Assembly: GCF_004337985.1 (NCBI RefSeq)
Contig: NW_021940920.1
Span: 1,348,549-1,412,548, forward strand
DNA from: Pyricularia pennisetigena
Lineage: Eukaryota > Ascomycota > Sordariomycetes > Magnaporthales > Pyriculariaceae
DNA length: 64,000 nt
Direction: 5' to 3'
In this document: piece after piece, positions 1 to 11,326 of the stretch
Position numbering within the stretch: position 1 is the stretch's first letter
How the letters are laid out: each line of letters starts with the position of its first letter
Translations under genes and position numbers: made by a program
Notes under the pieces: model-generated
What the model was told of the DNA's origin: nothing
The model's input: only the letters and a program-made list of their open reading frames with translations
The model's database searches: none

Positions 1-771
1 TATGACCAGCCCGCTAGAAACTTGCTTGAACCTGAGGTGCCTTGGCTGTTTTTAGCTGGGTTGAGCTTGGAGGCAGCGATCGTTCGAATCGACAACCCTC
101 TTTAGGACTCGATTGCCCGCCCCAAACGCTATAGCTTCCTCCGTCCTCTTGGGGAATAGCTCGGCTTGCCCGCACCCGTCCACCCGCTCTCCCGGATCCA
201 AGTTCAGGCCAGTCCAGTCTGAACAGCGCAACACAAGTGTTTGCAAAGACTTTTAAGACACCAGCCACAGAAGCACCCCCCTCAGCCCAGGCCACACAGT
301 CATTTGCGCGGTCTGATCCATTGCTCATTGCTTGCTTGCTTGCTTGCTTGTGCATTACGCCCTGCTCTGTTCGCATTGGACAGGCACATTCGTCGCAAAT
401 TCTATTTTCGCCTCGTTCATCAACCAGTCGCGATTGTCGGATGACAGCACGATTCTGATTCGCAATCTTCACACCCACAATGTGCAGATTGACCAACGCT
501 GACGCATCACACTCTTTGCTTCTCGTGGAGCAGACCTGACAGCTCGGAACAGACCAAGAAGAAACAAAAAAAGAACAAGGAACAAAAAAAAAAAAAAACA
601 CGACTACCATTAGCCACTGCCTTTCAAGGACGGTCCCATCGAACTTGACAACCTTGATCCCCTTTCGGCTGCGCGACCTCGTTTTCCGCCGCAAATCGCA
701 TTTTTTTTCGGCTGCTTTTTCCGGATACTCTTTCGTCGCCACAGCCAAACCCGCGATAACACACCGTTCAA
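1..771. other. Upstream/leader region of the first gene
   Basis: No coding region is supported here. The stretch contains a short GCTT tandem run near 328-352, an A-rich run near 566-599 and pyrimidine-rich DNA just before the ATG at 772, as is usual for fungal promoters and 5' leaders. Overlapping short frames on both strands look like noise. Confidence 0.5.
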
Positions 772-2935
772 ATGGCATACTACGAAAACTCGCAGTGGCC
801 CGCTGGTGGCCAATCGGGATGGGATCACCAGACGCCCCCGGTCCGCTCAGGTTTGTGGTTCATCCTCCATCTACTTCTGGAGCGTTTACGTCGCTCTTGC
901 GCCGTTGGCATTCCAGTGGCTAATCGAAAAATGGCTTGTTCGATCACAGGTGCCAGCTCTACAGTTCCACGAGAAGAGGCTCCTGCCTTCGTTTCCCAAT
1001 ATGAGGGTAGGTTTCACCCCCTGAGAATATCACGATGAACATGAAAACTATCGACTTTGGAACTTTCTCGAGCATTTTTGCGCCGAAGCCAAAGTGCAGA
1101 AGCGTGGCTTGGCTCGTTGGGGGAAAAAAAAAATTGGAATGGCGCCCCGCTGTCGCTCCCCTCCGCATCAATGCAGGGAGACGCATACCGCATGTCTAAT
1201 ACGTTTATCGACTCAATCACCTCGCGCGCGCTGCTTACATGCACTAACCACTCTTTTCCTTCAACAGAAGTCGAAAAGGCGATCGATAACCTTGTTAAGA
1301 GTGGAAAGATGTTTAACATGACCGGCCGACGTGAGTCGCTTCCAGCTCATGCTCCTCAATTCCCCCCGGGTCCTTCCAGAAAGCCGCGTTTAGACTATGG
1401 TGGTAAGTCGGCCTGGGCTGGTGGCTGGGCTCCGCCCCGTGCCCGCGGCCCAATGCGACAATAATAGTAAGAGGAGGAAACTGGAAGAAGAGACCGCGAG
1501 CACCACGGGCACAAGGGCGCTATTGTTTCGTCTCCGGGCTTCCGTTGAACGCCGGCTGACTTCCTCGCCCATTGCCCTCCTTCAGACAACCGCATTCCCT
1601 CGGGTCCAGGCTCACGCCCTCACTCGGTCGGCGGCTTCCACGATGATCGCTCCGGCCCTCATCAGGGCTCCAACCTGTCAAACTTTTACGCCAGCCAACG
1701 ACAACAGCCCTCGCGTGGTACGAACGAAGCGGAGCAGATGATGCAGGCCAAGCGGAGGATGGCGGCTCAACGGGAACGAGAACTGCGCAACTACCACCAG
1801 GAGCAGCAGTATAACCGAAGTAGGCCTCCCTCTGCTGCATAACACGTTTTTCTCGTCGTTCCTGCGGTCCTTGCCTTGTCTCGTGCCTCTCCTATATATC
1901 ACAAGACCAAGAAAGAAACCGTTTTTACTCCTGTCCATGCAAACAAAGATTCACGAAAGCACACCCATTCTCATCACAAGTTGCCATGCCCTGCGAGCAC
2001 TCTCCCTTGTGGTGCCTTAATTACTGTAGCAACAGACCATGGCTGGTCTCGCAAGTCTACCCAACACGCAGTTGTCTAGTGACCTACTTTGGTGCAATTT
2101 CGCCCTTCATCCACCCCTCCACCCTAGCCCACATAACCTTATTGATCGACCGCTAACCAACTCCACTTTCAACACAACAGCCTCTATCTCGGACGTCAGA
2201 CCCGATCGTACTCTGAGCCCCGGCAGCAACATGTCCGAAGATGAGCGCCGGGAGCTGATCGCCCGTCAACGCAGCGCTTTGTATGGTGAGGGTCAGTTCG
2301 CAGACGGTGGTAGCTACGTGGACGAGACTGGAGCAGTACGCCCAGGCTTGCCTGGCCAGCCCCAGCATACATCCCAGGCTATCGCGCCGCCTCCCATGGG
2401 TGGCGTAGGGCTGCGCGGTCATTCTCCGCTTGCTTATGAGTATGGTCGAACCCCGCCCGTCAATGCTGAGGCTCAGCCTGGCGCCCTCGAAGGCTCGCAG
2501 GCCGCCAACATTGCCGCCAACGACCGCTCGCGCGCCAATTCGAACGCCAGCCCGCAGTCCAACTCTGGCCTTCCTCTGCCGCAGCAGCCGGCCGTCAACC
2601 GGACCAGCAACTCTTCGCCCGCTGGCTCACCGGGCAGCAACAAACCCGCAACGTCGGTTGCGCCTATTGGTACCCGTCCCTCGACCACGGCGGCTGGATC
2701 AACGCCTCCGGTGAACCCGGCTCTCACCAAGCAGCGGTCTACAACGCCGGCCCCCTCCCCGCTGAGCCAGGGTTACACTGCCTCAGGCAATGGGGACGAA
2801 AAGGCAACGCCGACCACGACCGCGCCTGGCTCACAGGCGACAGGCGCTCCTGACGTCTCGGGCTGGGGTGCCCGCTCTGGCGTCTGGGGTAGCAAGTCTG
2901 GTCTTGGCTCCGTCCAGGCCAGTGTCTGGGGTTAA
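772..2935 (+). CDS. Conserved fungal protein of unknown function, largely disordered, five exons
   Basis: Exons 772-850, 950-1006, 1268-1402, 1586-1819 and 2181-2935 join in frame to about 419 codons. All four introns are phase 1 with GT..AG ends (GTTTGT, GTAGGT, GTAAGT, GTAGGC donors). The N-terminus starts MAYYENSQWPAGG. A short helical stretch (EKAIDNLVKSGKMF) follows, then a Q/R/E-rich segment likely to be helical or coiled (EQMMQAKRRMAAQRERELR) and a conserved-looking motif MSEDERRELIARQRSALYG. The C-terminal half is Pro/Ser/Thr/Asn-rich and low complexity, ending in a Trp-Gly repeat-like tail (SGWGARSGVWGSKSGLG). I see no catalytic domain, signal peptide or membrane segment. The last intron is long (361 nt). 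I do not recognise the family; composition suggests a scaffold or regulatory protein, which is inference only. Confidence 0.8.
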
Positions 2936-4487
2936 CGTGGGCGCACATTTCATAAAGCAACGGTATTAATTCTCTCGGGGTCTCATGGTTTTGTTCTTCC
3001 AGGTGTTGGCTCTTACTCCTTTTGGGTTCTTATTTGTTTCTACGGGATTCGCACAAAGTATGGCGTCAGTGTCTTTGCATGGGTTTTGCGTGGGCACAGG
3101 CACAAGCACAATCTGACATATATGGGCGAATAGTGGGGATTTCTTTTGGGCTTTTGTTCTATCTTTGTTTTGGGAGCGCGGAAGTCACAAAAAAAAGGAT
3201 GACAAGGGGTGTTCACATGTCTTCGATTTTTGTTATCTTGCTAGGCAAGGATGGGAAAAATTCATCGCGACGGTGGAGGGTATTTATTTTTTTGCTCTTT
3301 GTTGGGATCTTGCACGGGGGTATCTGGGGGAGTTTCTGTTGTTTCCTGGTTTCTTTTTTTCTTGAACCTAATGTCGACTTGATCTCTCCTCAACTCACAG
3401 TATTGTTCCATTCTCTGACAGACACCGACGGCTCTCTGCGGAACAAGCTCCAGACGTTGACGAACAAACACCCTGACCAGCCAGTTAAGTTGCATAGCGG
3501 AAGCTGCGGTGAGGTTTTCGGATAGCACGCAGAGCGCCAGGGACAGAATTCAACTTTCTAACTATATCCAATTCCGTGATAAACTAGGGTTTGTTCAGCA
3601 AGAGGCAGGAGCTGTGGCCAGTGGGATGGAAGTTCTGTTTCCTTTTCTTTTCCTTTTTTTCCGTTGACTGGGATGGACTTTGCGGGCGCAATCTACTTTT
3701 TTTTTGTGATTTGCTGTGTATGTTGTTGTTCCAAAGGGCTGTGGTCCAAGACGAGGGACATGAAATGTGGCAAGAAGAAAGCTATCACACTCGACAGCTT
3801 GATACCAAGCGGTTCCCACAGCACACAAGGAGTTCTCATTGTTCGTCTTTGCGCCTGCTCTCCTTGTTTTGATCCTTGGTTCTCTTGATACGGCAAGCAT
3901 GGAAAGGGGTTATAAGCGAGGGGAATTAATTGAGAAGAAAAAAGTCGTTTGGCTGTTGTTTTTATCATCAGGTGGGCATAGCTTTTTATTTGCCTCCTTG
4001 GGGCATTCTATGTACATAGGAGAGGCCAAAATACATGAGGCTTCATTCACTGCTCTTGATGCTCTTTGGAAAATCATCGCGGCTACTGTTGTTGGGAGTG
4101 AGACTCTCCCAAGTGAAGATTTAGGAAGATGCCAATGATCAAGCCTGTCTTCAGAAGGGTTGGTTCTGTGCACAATCACCCAATGTGTTGTTCGAGTTGC
4201 ATAACCGAGCTCAAGAGGGAATGGTCATCTGCGGGCCAAGACACAGCTACGGGGGCACGATAAATGCAAGACGGGATGACGTTGCAAAATAATGATACAA
4301 GTCTTCCATTCGTCGTAGTACCATAAAAGAAAACGTCGACTCAAATTTAAAGGGCAAAGAAAGAACTGAGAGCGAAAATGACAAGACCGCTAAAACCCTC
4401 CTTACCATAACGCCAAACCCAAATGTGACAAGCAAATGCTAAAACAGACGGCCAAGAAACGATACTTGAAAGATGGCAGAGGAAACA
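2936..4487. other. Intergenic, T-rich, no gene seen
   Basis: This is the 3' side of the first gene, convergent with the AhpC-like gene ending at 4488. It is rich in T-runs. A 167-codon open frame at 3022-3525 (+) lacks splice signals or domain features and reads as T-rich untranslated sequence. Confidence 0.55.
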
Positions 4488-5523
4488 TCACAGCCCCAGG
4501 ATCTTGGCACCCTGGTCCAAGTCCATCAGATCATCCGCCCTCAGCGCCTTGCCACCCCAAACAACCGTCCCGCGGCCGTCGATGGCCCATGCGCCAGCCT
4601 GCTGCCACTTGTTTCCCAGGACGGTGCTGGGCCCATCCTCCTCCGGGTCGGCCGGCTGCTCGTCCTGCTGCTTCTGCTCGCCCGTGGCCCTCCTCATCAG
4701 CCCGGGCTTCTTGGGCGGCGGCGCGTTGGCCTTGACCCTGTCCTCGAGGGTGTTGGTGCGCTGGATGGACGTGGCGACCGTGGCGCCCAGCCAGCCCTTT
4801 TCCTTCCAGCCCTGGATCTGCGTCGTCGGGTTGAAAAGGTACCAGGTGTTGCCGAGGCCGAGCCCCCACGCCGCGTAGAGGGATCGGTCCTCGTCCACCA
4901 CGATCTGGACGTTCCAGGCCCCGCCGAGGAGGTCGAGCCACTTCTTGGTCGCGGCCTCGGACGAGTGCGACACGGCGATGCACGTCAGGCTCTGCTGGTG
5001 GCGGTTTGCGAGGGTGCGGAGGGCGAGGAAGGTCTTTTGCGCGACTATTTTTTTTTTTTTTTTTTTTTTTTTTTTGGCTTAGGTTTAGTGGATGGCAGGG
5101 GGAGCAAGACGAGAAGAAGAAGAAGAAGAACAAGAACAAGAACAAGACCAAGAAGCAAAACTTACAAGCACAGCCCACGCACCGCAAAAACACTATCAAA
5201 ACCCTCCTCCCGCCGCCAAACTCGATCTTCCTGTCCCTGTCGAGCGGCGCCAGGTCTCCGACCTTGGGGCACTCGGCCGCGACGGGCACGGGCGGCGGCG
5301 GCGGCGACAGCCACGCCTGCGCCGTGAGCGGCAGGTTCTTGACCGTCATCCACTTGGGCCAGCCGTTGGCGTTGGCGGCGTCGGCGTCCTCCTGGCCCGG
5401 CGGGTTCTTCTTGAGCTTGTTGGGCTCCGTCGATGACCCGCCCGTCAGCGCCGAAATGTCGAGCGCGTTCTTGGGGATGCCCATCTTTTTCATGGCGAGC
5501 TTGGTCGCGAGCCCGTTGAACAT
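4488..5523 (-). CDS. AhpC/TSA-like thioredoxin-fold protein, two exons
   Basis: Exon 1 is 5523-5166 and exon 2 is 5044-4488, joining in phase 1 to 304 aa. The donor is GTAAGT and the acceptor TAG directly follows a long A run on the coding strand. The N-terminal about 75 residues are a linker-like region (start MFNGLATKLAMKKMGIPKN). The thioredoxin-like core begins near 85 (ECPKVGDLAPL) and carries RVLIVFLRCVGCA, completed across the splice to FAQKTFLALR. This places Cys115 and Cys118 where AhpC/TSA-type (AhpC-TSA_2) fungal proteins have their redox site. A strand-helix pattern follows, including the WNVQIVVDEDRSLYAAWGLG region; the last 60 residues are charged. Expected role is peroxide or redox homeostasis in the cytosol or mitochondria. 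The family call rests on motif resemblance, and the exact substrate cannot be read. Confidence 0.82.
5048..5075 (+). repeat. T28 tract inside an intron, next to the 3' splice site
   Basis: 28 consecutive T on the plus strand, i.e. A28 in the pre-mRNA of the AhpC-like gene, ending about 2 nt before its acceptor. The same intron holds a GAA/CAA-type short repeat at about 5111-5155. Both are absent from the flanking exons. Confidence 0.95.
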
Positions 5524-6431
5524 TTTGGCGGTTTGTTGGGTTTGTTTGGTCTTTCTTTCTGTTTTGTTTTCTTCTGTAGGTTGGGTGATTTGAGAGAATT
5601 GTTTTTTTTTTGTCTCGGTATTTTGTATTCTTTAATTGCAGTACAGATAACAAACCATATGAGAGAAAATGTATATGTGGTGTCTCGAAGCAATTCTCCC
5701 TCACGTCCAAGGCCCGGGGTCAAGGTGAAGATCGCTCGAGTCGATCTGGTCGAAACAACAAACACGTCCCGCAGAAAAAGCAAAGGCGGTGGAATCGGGC
5801 CATATTGAACTCTGTCCCTTGCAACATGAGCGTTACCATCATTAGGGTGCTTTTCCCCTTTTGGGGGGGGACGACGACCTTCTCGACCCCAAATGGGCGA
5901 TGGCGAAACATCAGACGAGTTCAAGTTGAGACGAGGGGGCGTCGCAAGCTGCACCAAACCCCCTGTCGGCAAAGGCGCTACTGAGTGCCAGCTAGCTACT
6001 ACCCCTGCCAAGCTTTCAGGGTTCTTGCCGGGCTCCATTTCCTCAGGCTGTTGGTCTCTACCGCAATGGGTTTAGGGCGCGAATTTCGCAACCTGTGGGG
6101 TCCTGAGTACAGAAGCTCGAGAAGGCATCGCCTTATCCGTGCGCTTGATGATCGACATTTCTTTCATTCGTACCATTAGCCTAGTCTGTCGCATGCATGT
6201 TCTTATGGACTTTTTCCAATCTCCGATAAAAGCCTTTAGTAGTTTCAAATGATGGCAACACGTGAAAACACGAAACAACACTTCCTTTTTTTCGCAAACC
6301 AACAACGCCTCCAGTTCCCATAAGCAATAAGCAACCTGTTTCTATGTTGTACACCAGGCCGAGCTGCCAATAAACACAACACGTTTCCCATGACCCGCCA
6401 AGTGAGTCTCGACTTCCTGCTAGGCCCACTA
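5524..6431. other. Intergenic, no gene seen
   Basis: Lies between the starts of the AhpC-like gene and the 3' end of the kinase gene. Short frames only; a GGGGGGG run near 5864. No domain-like translation on either strand. Confidence 0.5.
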
Positions 6432-8393
6432 TCATGTCCTCCAGTTCCAAAGAGCCCAGAACCAATCCTGAACAATACTTAAAGGCCACCACAACCTCCA
6501 CTTCTTCTGCGAGTTTGTTGATGACCCATCGTTCTCCTGCGCGTTTTCTTGCACGTTGGTGACGTCGGCGACGGCTGTAGGAGCGTCACCGACGGGCTTT
6601 GAGCTGATCTTGGGAGCTTCTGGAGAGTTTGAGTGTGTGATAGCAGGTCCCAAAGCAGCTGTATCGCCATTGGTGCCCTCATTTTGCGACCGCTCGCGTG
6701 GGTCCGTCTCAGCCATAGTCTGGCGAGATGCCAGCTCTGCTCCCTTGAAAGGTTCCTCAGCTCCAGTGTGCTCATCTGTTGAGTCTTCACTAGTTTGACT
6801 GGTGACAGACAACACTTTCTCTTCCCAGATCCTTGACGAAACAATCTCCTGGGCCGTGGGCCGGTCGTCAGGGCTGGGCTCGGTGCAGTTAAGAATCAGC
6901 TCAAGCAGAGCATCGAAAGCTGGCTTCTTGGCAGAGTCGTCACCATATAAGTCGTCGACATAGGCGACAAGATTCTCCTTGCGCTCAGATCGGGTACAGT
7001 CTAGTAGCGAGGTAGTCAGCTAATGCTCTCTGGCTTCGGATACGCCTTGGAGACAAGAAACTCACTAAGAAAGGATCTCTGATGGCCGTACTGGTCATTT
7101 TTGTCTGGGTCCACGATTCCGACGTAGTTTCCCATCAAGTGGCAACCGAACCAGAGATGCCAGAGCTGAATGTTGACAAGACGTTAGGAGGTTAACCTTG
7201 GAGTTCCATTTGAGGTGGAAAACTTACGATGCATCCGAGGGACCAGATATCCGATTTGCACGTGGCCTCCTCATCCTCGATGATCTCGGGCGGGGTGTTG
7301 TGACTGTGTGTGTTCACGCCACGTTTGGCACCCATGAAGGCTAAAGAGTCGTTAGCTTTTGGTAACAAGACATGCTTGGGAGAAAACATTCAACAGAAAA
7401 CTCACATTCTCCAAAGTCGATCAAGCGAATGTCCCCAACAGACTGGTGCTCCTCATCGAACTAGGATGGGATACTGAAAGTCTTGGGGACACCGGGAGGC
7501 AAGGGGCACCCGTCATGTCTCATGACGGGTACAAACCTTTTCTTAGGATGATCATAGGAAGGATCTCCAAACCTGCTGTAGAAGTCGTCCAGAGCGAGCC
7601 CAGAGCAATCAGGCACCGAGGCAACGATGTTGGAAACATCAAGGTCTTTGGTTCATGAAAAGAGTTTAGGTCAGAATGTGCACGACGGTCACTTCTTTGA
7701 ATGATGAAGACAGCTAGCTCACTCACCTCCATGTACGACTCCCATAGAATGCATGTACTCGACTGCCGTAGCACACTGCCTAAAGATGTTGATCATGTCA
7801 TTGAATTGGGCGACGCCGTCGAGTGCACTAAGCGCGCTCCCAGCTTGTTCAAGAACAAGGCAGCGGTGAATCCCATTAGGGGACTCGACATTGAAGGCAT
7901 CGAGAAGACGAATAATGTGTCGGCTGCCGGGCGCATCATCCGCCCGCCCTTGCATAAGTCGCCGAAGGCTGGCCTCTTCATTGCTATGCTGGGCTTCCTC
8001 AGCACTGTCCACACCACGAGATACCTTGATGGCGACGTATTTTGGCGAGCTATCCCCAGGTCTGAGGGGAAATTAAAGCGGAAGACTGATTAGTTCCCAT
8101 AATCTGAGTATCGGTCGGGTCTGCCATGCCCGTAAACACTGAACGCACCTATGCTTCTCATCGACGGCCACCCAAACCATTGCGAAGCTGCCATTTCCTG
8201 CAAATGCAATCACGCGATATCGCTCGTGAAGCAAGACATCGAGTTCAATGGGACAGAAGCCGCCTTTATTGAAGGGCAAATAGAAGTCACCGTCGGGTGA
8301 CTCGATGCTTCCCATCTCGGGGAGATACCAAGCCTTGGGCCTCATCCACTCTGGCATAGGGCCGTCGGCTTCTTCATCCCAGGGAACTTCCAT
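6432..8393 (-). CDS. SRPK-like Ser/Thr protein kinase, six exons, with an in-frame TAG in the kinase domain
   Basis: Exons 8393-8149, 8061-7727, 7645-7406, 7340-7228, 7165-7066 and 7000-6432 join in frame (534 codons). Kinase landmarks in order: Gly loop AGNGSFAMVW (about 65-74), VAIK lysine (about 94), alphaC region NEEASLRRLM, catalytic loop HGDLDVSNIV (HRD is HGD, so the Arg is missing), DFGESF (270-275), PPEII and DIWSLGCI. The layout is that of fungal SRPK-type kinases, which phosphorylate SR proteins. A TAG at 7463-7461 (codon 255) lies between HGD and DFG inside a stretch that otherwise reads as conserved coding sequence (DGCPLPPGVPKTFSIPS before it, FDEEHQSVGDIRLIDFG after it). Either it is a nonsense mutation, or a 72-nt phase-0 intron (7532-7461, weak GTACCC donor) removes it. 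The C-terminal about 130 residues are acidic and Ser/Thr-rich, ending in an aromatic Trp-rich tail. Confidence 0.72.
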
Positions 8394-9365
8394 GATGATG
8401 GAGACGATGATCGTAAGCTAGACGTTGATAGAAAATGAAGTTGTAGATGGGTAGATGTGAACAACTACAGAAGGAAGCCGTGAGTGGAGAGAATGAAAAG
8501 TTAAATAAGGAAGAAGTGGAAGAGGAGGGGGAAGAAGAAGAGGAAGAAGAAAGAGAACGAGAAGGGCAAGAAGACTGGAAGAGGAAAATTTGGTAATCAA
8601 GTCGTTTGTTTGCTCGCCACTTATAACTCAGCCTTGTACTACACAGACCCCACAAATCATAGATGGCGCAACCTCATTGGTCCATGCTCCAATATGTTTT
8701 ACCCCCACCTTGCAGCGATCTGGGAGCAGTGTGAATTGCTTCTGACGACGACAACCACGCTCACTTGGTGAGGCCGAGGTGATGCCATTCTCATTTTATC
8801 ATGTCTTGAAGTGAGTGGTGACTAGAGCGGGAAGATACCGTGAGGCATTCAGAGCTATCTGCAGACCAGGAACAATTGTAGTCTCTGCGTTATATCATAA
8901 AGATTTCATAAAGCAATCCTAGCTAGTAGTCACTCATGGGTCACTTACACGGAACAGTTCATGGGCAACAATGTTCGACGCCTGCGCGGGTCAGCGCCTC
9001 ACATCTCCCTCACTATCCTGGACTTTTTATAACCTGAGAGAAAGTACAAACACTGTTCAACTATTGAAAGCATGTCGAAATAACCCCACTGGCACCACGT
9101 AGCTTTTAGATGAACAATAGGAACACCGACCTGGTTTTCAAGTCAACCAATCAAACGTACTATATTCTCATGTCTTTCCATAAGATTTCCTGAGCAAACG
9201 GATCTTGTGTCTTTTTCTTCTTTTCGTCCTCTCCCTCTTCCTCTTCTTCAACTATCCCATCTTCCCACTCGCTAGTTACCTGAATATACTCATAATCATC
9301 ATCATCGCTCTCTCTGCCAGCAATTGCCGCATCTTTGATTCATTTGATACCATCTCTTCATCGCA
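8394..9365. other. Divergent promoter region between the kinase and orphan genes
   Basis: Roughly 970 bp without a supported gene. It separates the kinase start (8393, -) from the gene starting at 9366 (+), so it must hold both promoters. Pyrimidine-rich sequence lies directly before 9366. Confidence 0.5.
8508..8587 (+). repeat. Purine-rich GAA/GGA imperfect microsatellite
   Basis: An almost pure A/G tract (units GAAGAA, GGAA) lies 110-190 bp upstream of the kinase start codon, so it is a CT-rich tract on the transcribed side. CT-rich tracts are common in fungal promoters; no specific factor is implied. Confidence 0.7.
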
Positions 9366-10113
9366 ATGTCGCGCAATGCTGCTGACTCCGGCGGAGGCGA
9401 AGAAACCGACCGGCCTCTCACTCGGCTGGTCAATTATCGTTTCGGAACTGAGGACAAAGTGATGCGTTTCGAATGGAGCGCGCCTCCATACGTCCCGGAT
9501 CCCCAGGAAGCCAACGGCCAGAAGCCAAAAAAGCTTACAGCAGAAGAGATCAGACACAAGATGAAGGAGAGGCGGAGACTTAAGAAGTCAACGCTGGACT
9601 GCCTGGTGCAGTTCCTTCAGACTGCCTACGAGAGAGAACCGAGATTTAAGCATTATGCACCGGACGTGTGCTTGATCAGGTGAGTTACCGCGATTGTCGC
9701 ATTCAGATTCTGCTTTGCAAAGTCTCACCCTCCGCGCGCTCACTTGGCCTCGCATCAGCACACACTTGTCTCCTTCTCTTGACTTGCACAGCCGTATGTT
9801 CCCGGTCTGTCTAACTCGACTGATTAGGAGCGTCGCCCACTCCACAGACGCGAACACAATCACAAAGTACATGAGACCTGGAGAAGCGTATGGATCTCCC
9901 GATAAACACATGCACGTGACTGTGCGCTTCTGTACGGAGAAACACTACGGCCACAACGGCGGCTTCTCTGCCCATCTATACACAAACCTTGACGGTACCT
10001 ACGATGCCAGAAAGGACTTGTCGTGGCACGGATATTCGGGTTTTACCCGCACGGACCAAAAGGTCAAGAACAAACCAAAGCCTGAAGAGGTCTTCTACGA
10101 TGGATACCTCTGA
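9366..10113 (+). CDS. Orphan two-exon protein, unknown function
   Basis: Exon 1 9366-9679 and exon 2 9828-10113 join in phase 2 (GTGAGT donor, TTAG acceptor) to 199 aa. The start ATG follows a purine-containing context. The protein is hydrophilic: an N-terminal region with VNYRFGTEDKVMRFEWSAPP, a strongly basic helix (AEEIRHKMKERRRLKKS, about 60-76) followed by LDCLVQFLQTAYEREP, then a His/Gly/Tyr-rich C-terminal half (HMHVTVRFCTEKHYGHNGG, SWHGYSGF). No signal peptide or membrane segment is visible. I do not recognise a family. Codon use and clean splicing support a real gene. Confidence 0.7.
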
Positions 10114-10158
10114 ACTCTGTCAGTCTTGAGAAATGTAAGTTGCTCTGCCCTATCTGCC

Positions 10159-10816
10159 TCAATTGATATTCAACTCTCCGTACCTGGTTTTGATCTCAAG
10201 TTGCTGACGTCGCTCTTTCCACTGAGCTAGGTGCTCAAGCTGAGCTTTAACGAAGCAAGCCTTATGATATTCAGTGATTTTGGGTGGGGACTTTTCTTTT
10301 GGCGTTTGGGAGGACATTGTTGGTTGATTGATTTCCTTGTTTGTTTTTGAAAAGAGTGATTTTGTACTGGCTTGCTGCTTCTTGCTTTTACGCCCAAACT
10401 TTGTCAGCCTCAACTTGGTATCAATAAGATATCGAGGGTCCTCGCTTAGTGCTAGATGTTTTTCGTATGCTTTGGTATCAATATACATCTGATGGCACCA
10501 CTCAATATTGCTGGTTTTGTTTGAAAACTCTACCCAAAACTGTGTGAGAACTTACTGCTCCAACTCGGTGTTCTCTTGAGATGATACCACATAAATTTCT
10601 AAGGCGCAATCTCTCCCTATCCCGGTCCCTCACTGTCAACAGGACCAAGGTATTTTCCCGAAGATAACTGGTCAACTTACACCAGATTCGTTGGCCTCGC
10701 CACACCAGGCTGAACAGTGATTTGTTATGCCGCCAATCCGTTTCAGAGTCCGGTAACTGGAGCTTTTTTCTTGATCTATCTTGACACACATCTATATTTT
10801 TGATTCTCCAACACAC
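10159..10816 (-). CDS. Candidate multi-exon hypothetical gene; 5' end uncertain
   Basis: The best-supported part is 10510-10159, an open frame of 117 codons ending in a basic, Gln/Lys-rich C-terminus (KAQLEHLAQWKERRQQLE). It joins in phase across a 45-nt intron (10555-10511, GTAAGT..CAG) to an exon ending at 10556 that reads DCALEIYVVSSQENTELE in the same frame. A further upstream exon ending at 10681 (GTAAGT donor) is plausible, but the in-frame acceptor would be a non-canonical GAG at 10629, so that join is doubtful. Alternatively only the ATG-initiated 109-aa frame 10488-10159 is real. No domain is recognised. It is convergent with the neighbouring plus-strand gene, leaving only 45 bp between them. 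Confidence 0.33.
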
Positions 10817-11326
10817 ACAAACATACTCTCAGTTGTGAGACAGCGCGATTAGGATCGACTGAGGTCTCGAGCGTTTCTCGCAAATGTCCATGTCCGACCT
10901 GATCTAAGCACCGCACTTCTTTGTCCCACTAAAACATTCAATCCCTCCCATAGAGTGCTGAAGGAGGTCACATTACGTGGGGATTCACAGCGTCCACACA
11001 AGTCCTCATTAGGCTATCGGGTTTTCTTTTTGAAAATGGCGAGTACGGCACAGCCACTTGGCCCGTACTTGCTATGACCTTGAGCATTTCCTTCCATGGA
11101 CTCACAGCTCTTCTATTGAAATAGCTCAAATCGAGAAACTGGTGTTTGCGCCGCCGAACTTGGCTGGGTCAGGCCCCCTGAACCAGCGGCAGCAACACCG
11201 CGGCGGAGTTATCATGGGGTTACACTTATGTAATATGATGATAAACCACTCAAAATCCTTGGTCTACTCGACTTTATGATTATTACCGGTATATTTCCAT
11301 GAAGGCGACCCTGTTATGGCATTCTT
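10817..11326. other. Intergenic, no gene seen
   Basis: About 500 bp with short frames only, between the candidate at 10159-10816 and the 3' end of the HNH gene. Confidence 0.45.

Noticed and set aside
3022..3525. 167-codon plus-strand frame
   Set aside because: T-rich low-complexity translation behind the stop of the first gene; no domain or splice support.
4473..5327. 284-codon plus-strand frame opposite the AhpC-like gene
   Set aside because: Shadow of the minus-strand gene; Arg/Pro-rich composition and a poly-Phe from the T28 run.
4531..5523. 330-codon minus frame running through the AhpC-like intron
   Set aside because: Reads poly-Phe and poly-Lys through the simple-repeat intron; the spliced model is far better.
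7020..7065. 46-nt intron in the kinase gene that would imply a frameshift
   Set aside because: The acceptor at 7001 gives a 65-nt intron with a CTGAC branch site and restores the frame, so no frameshift is needed.
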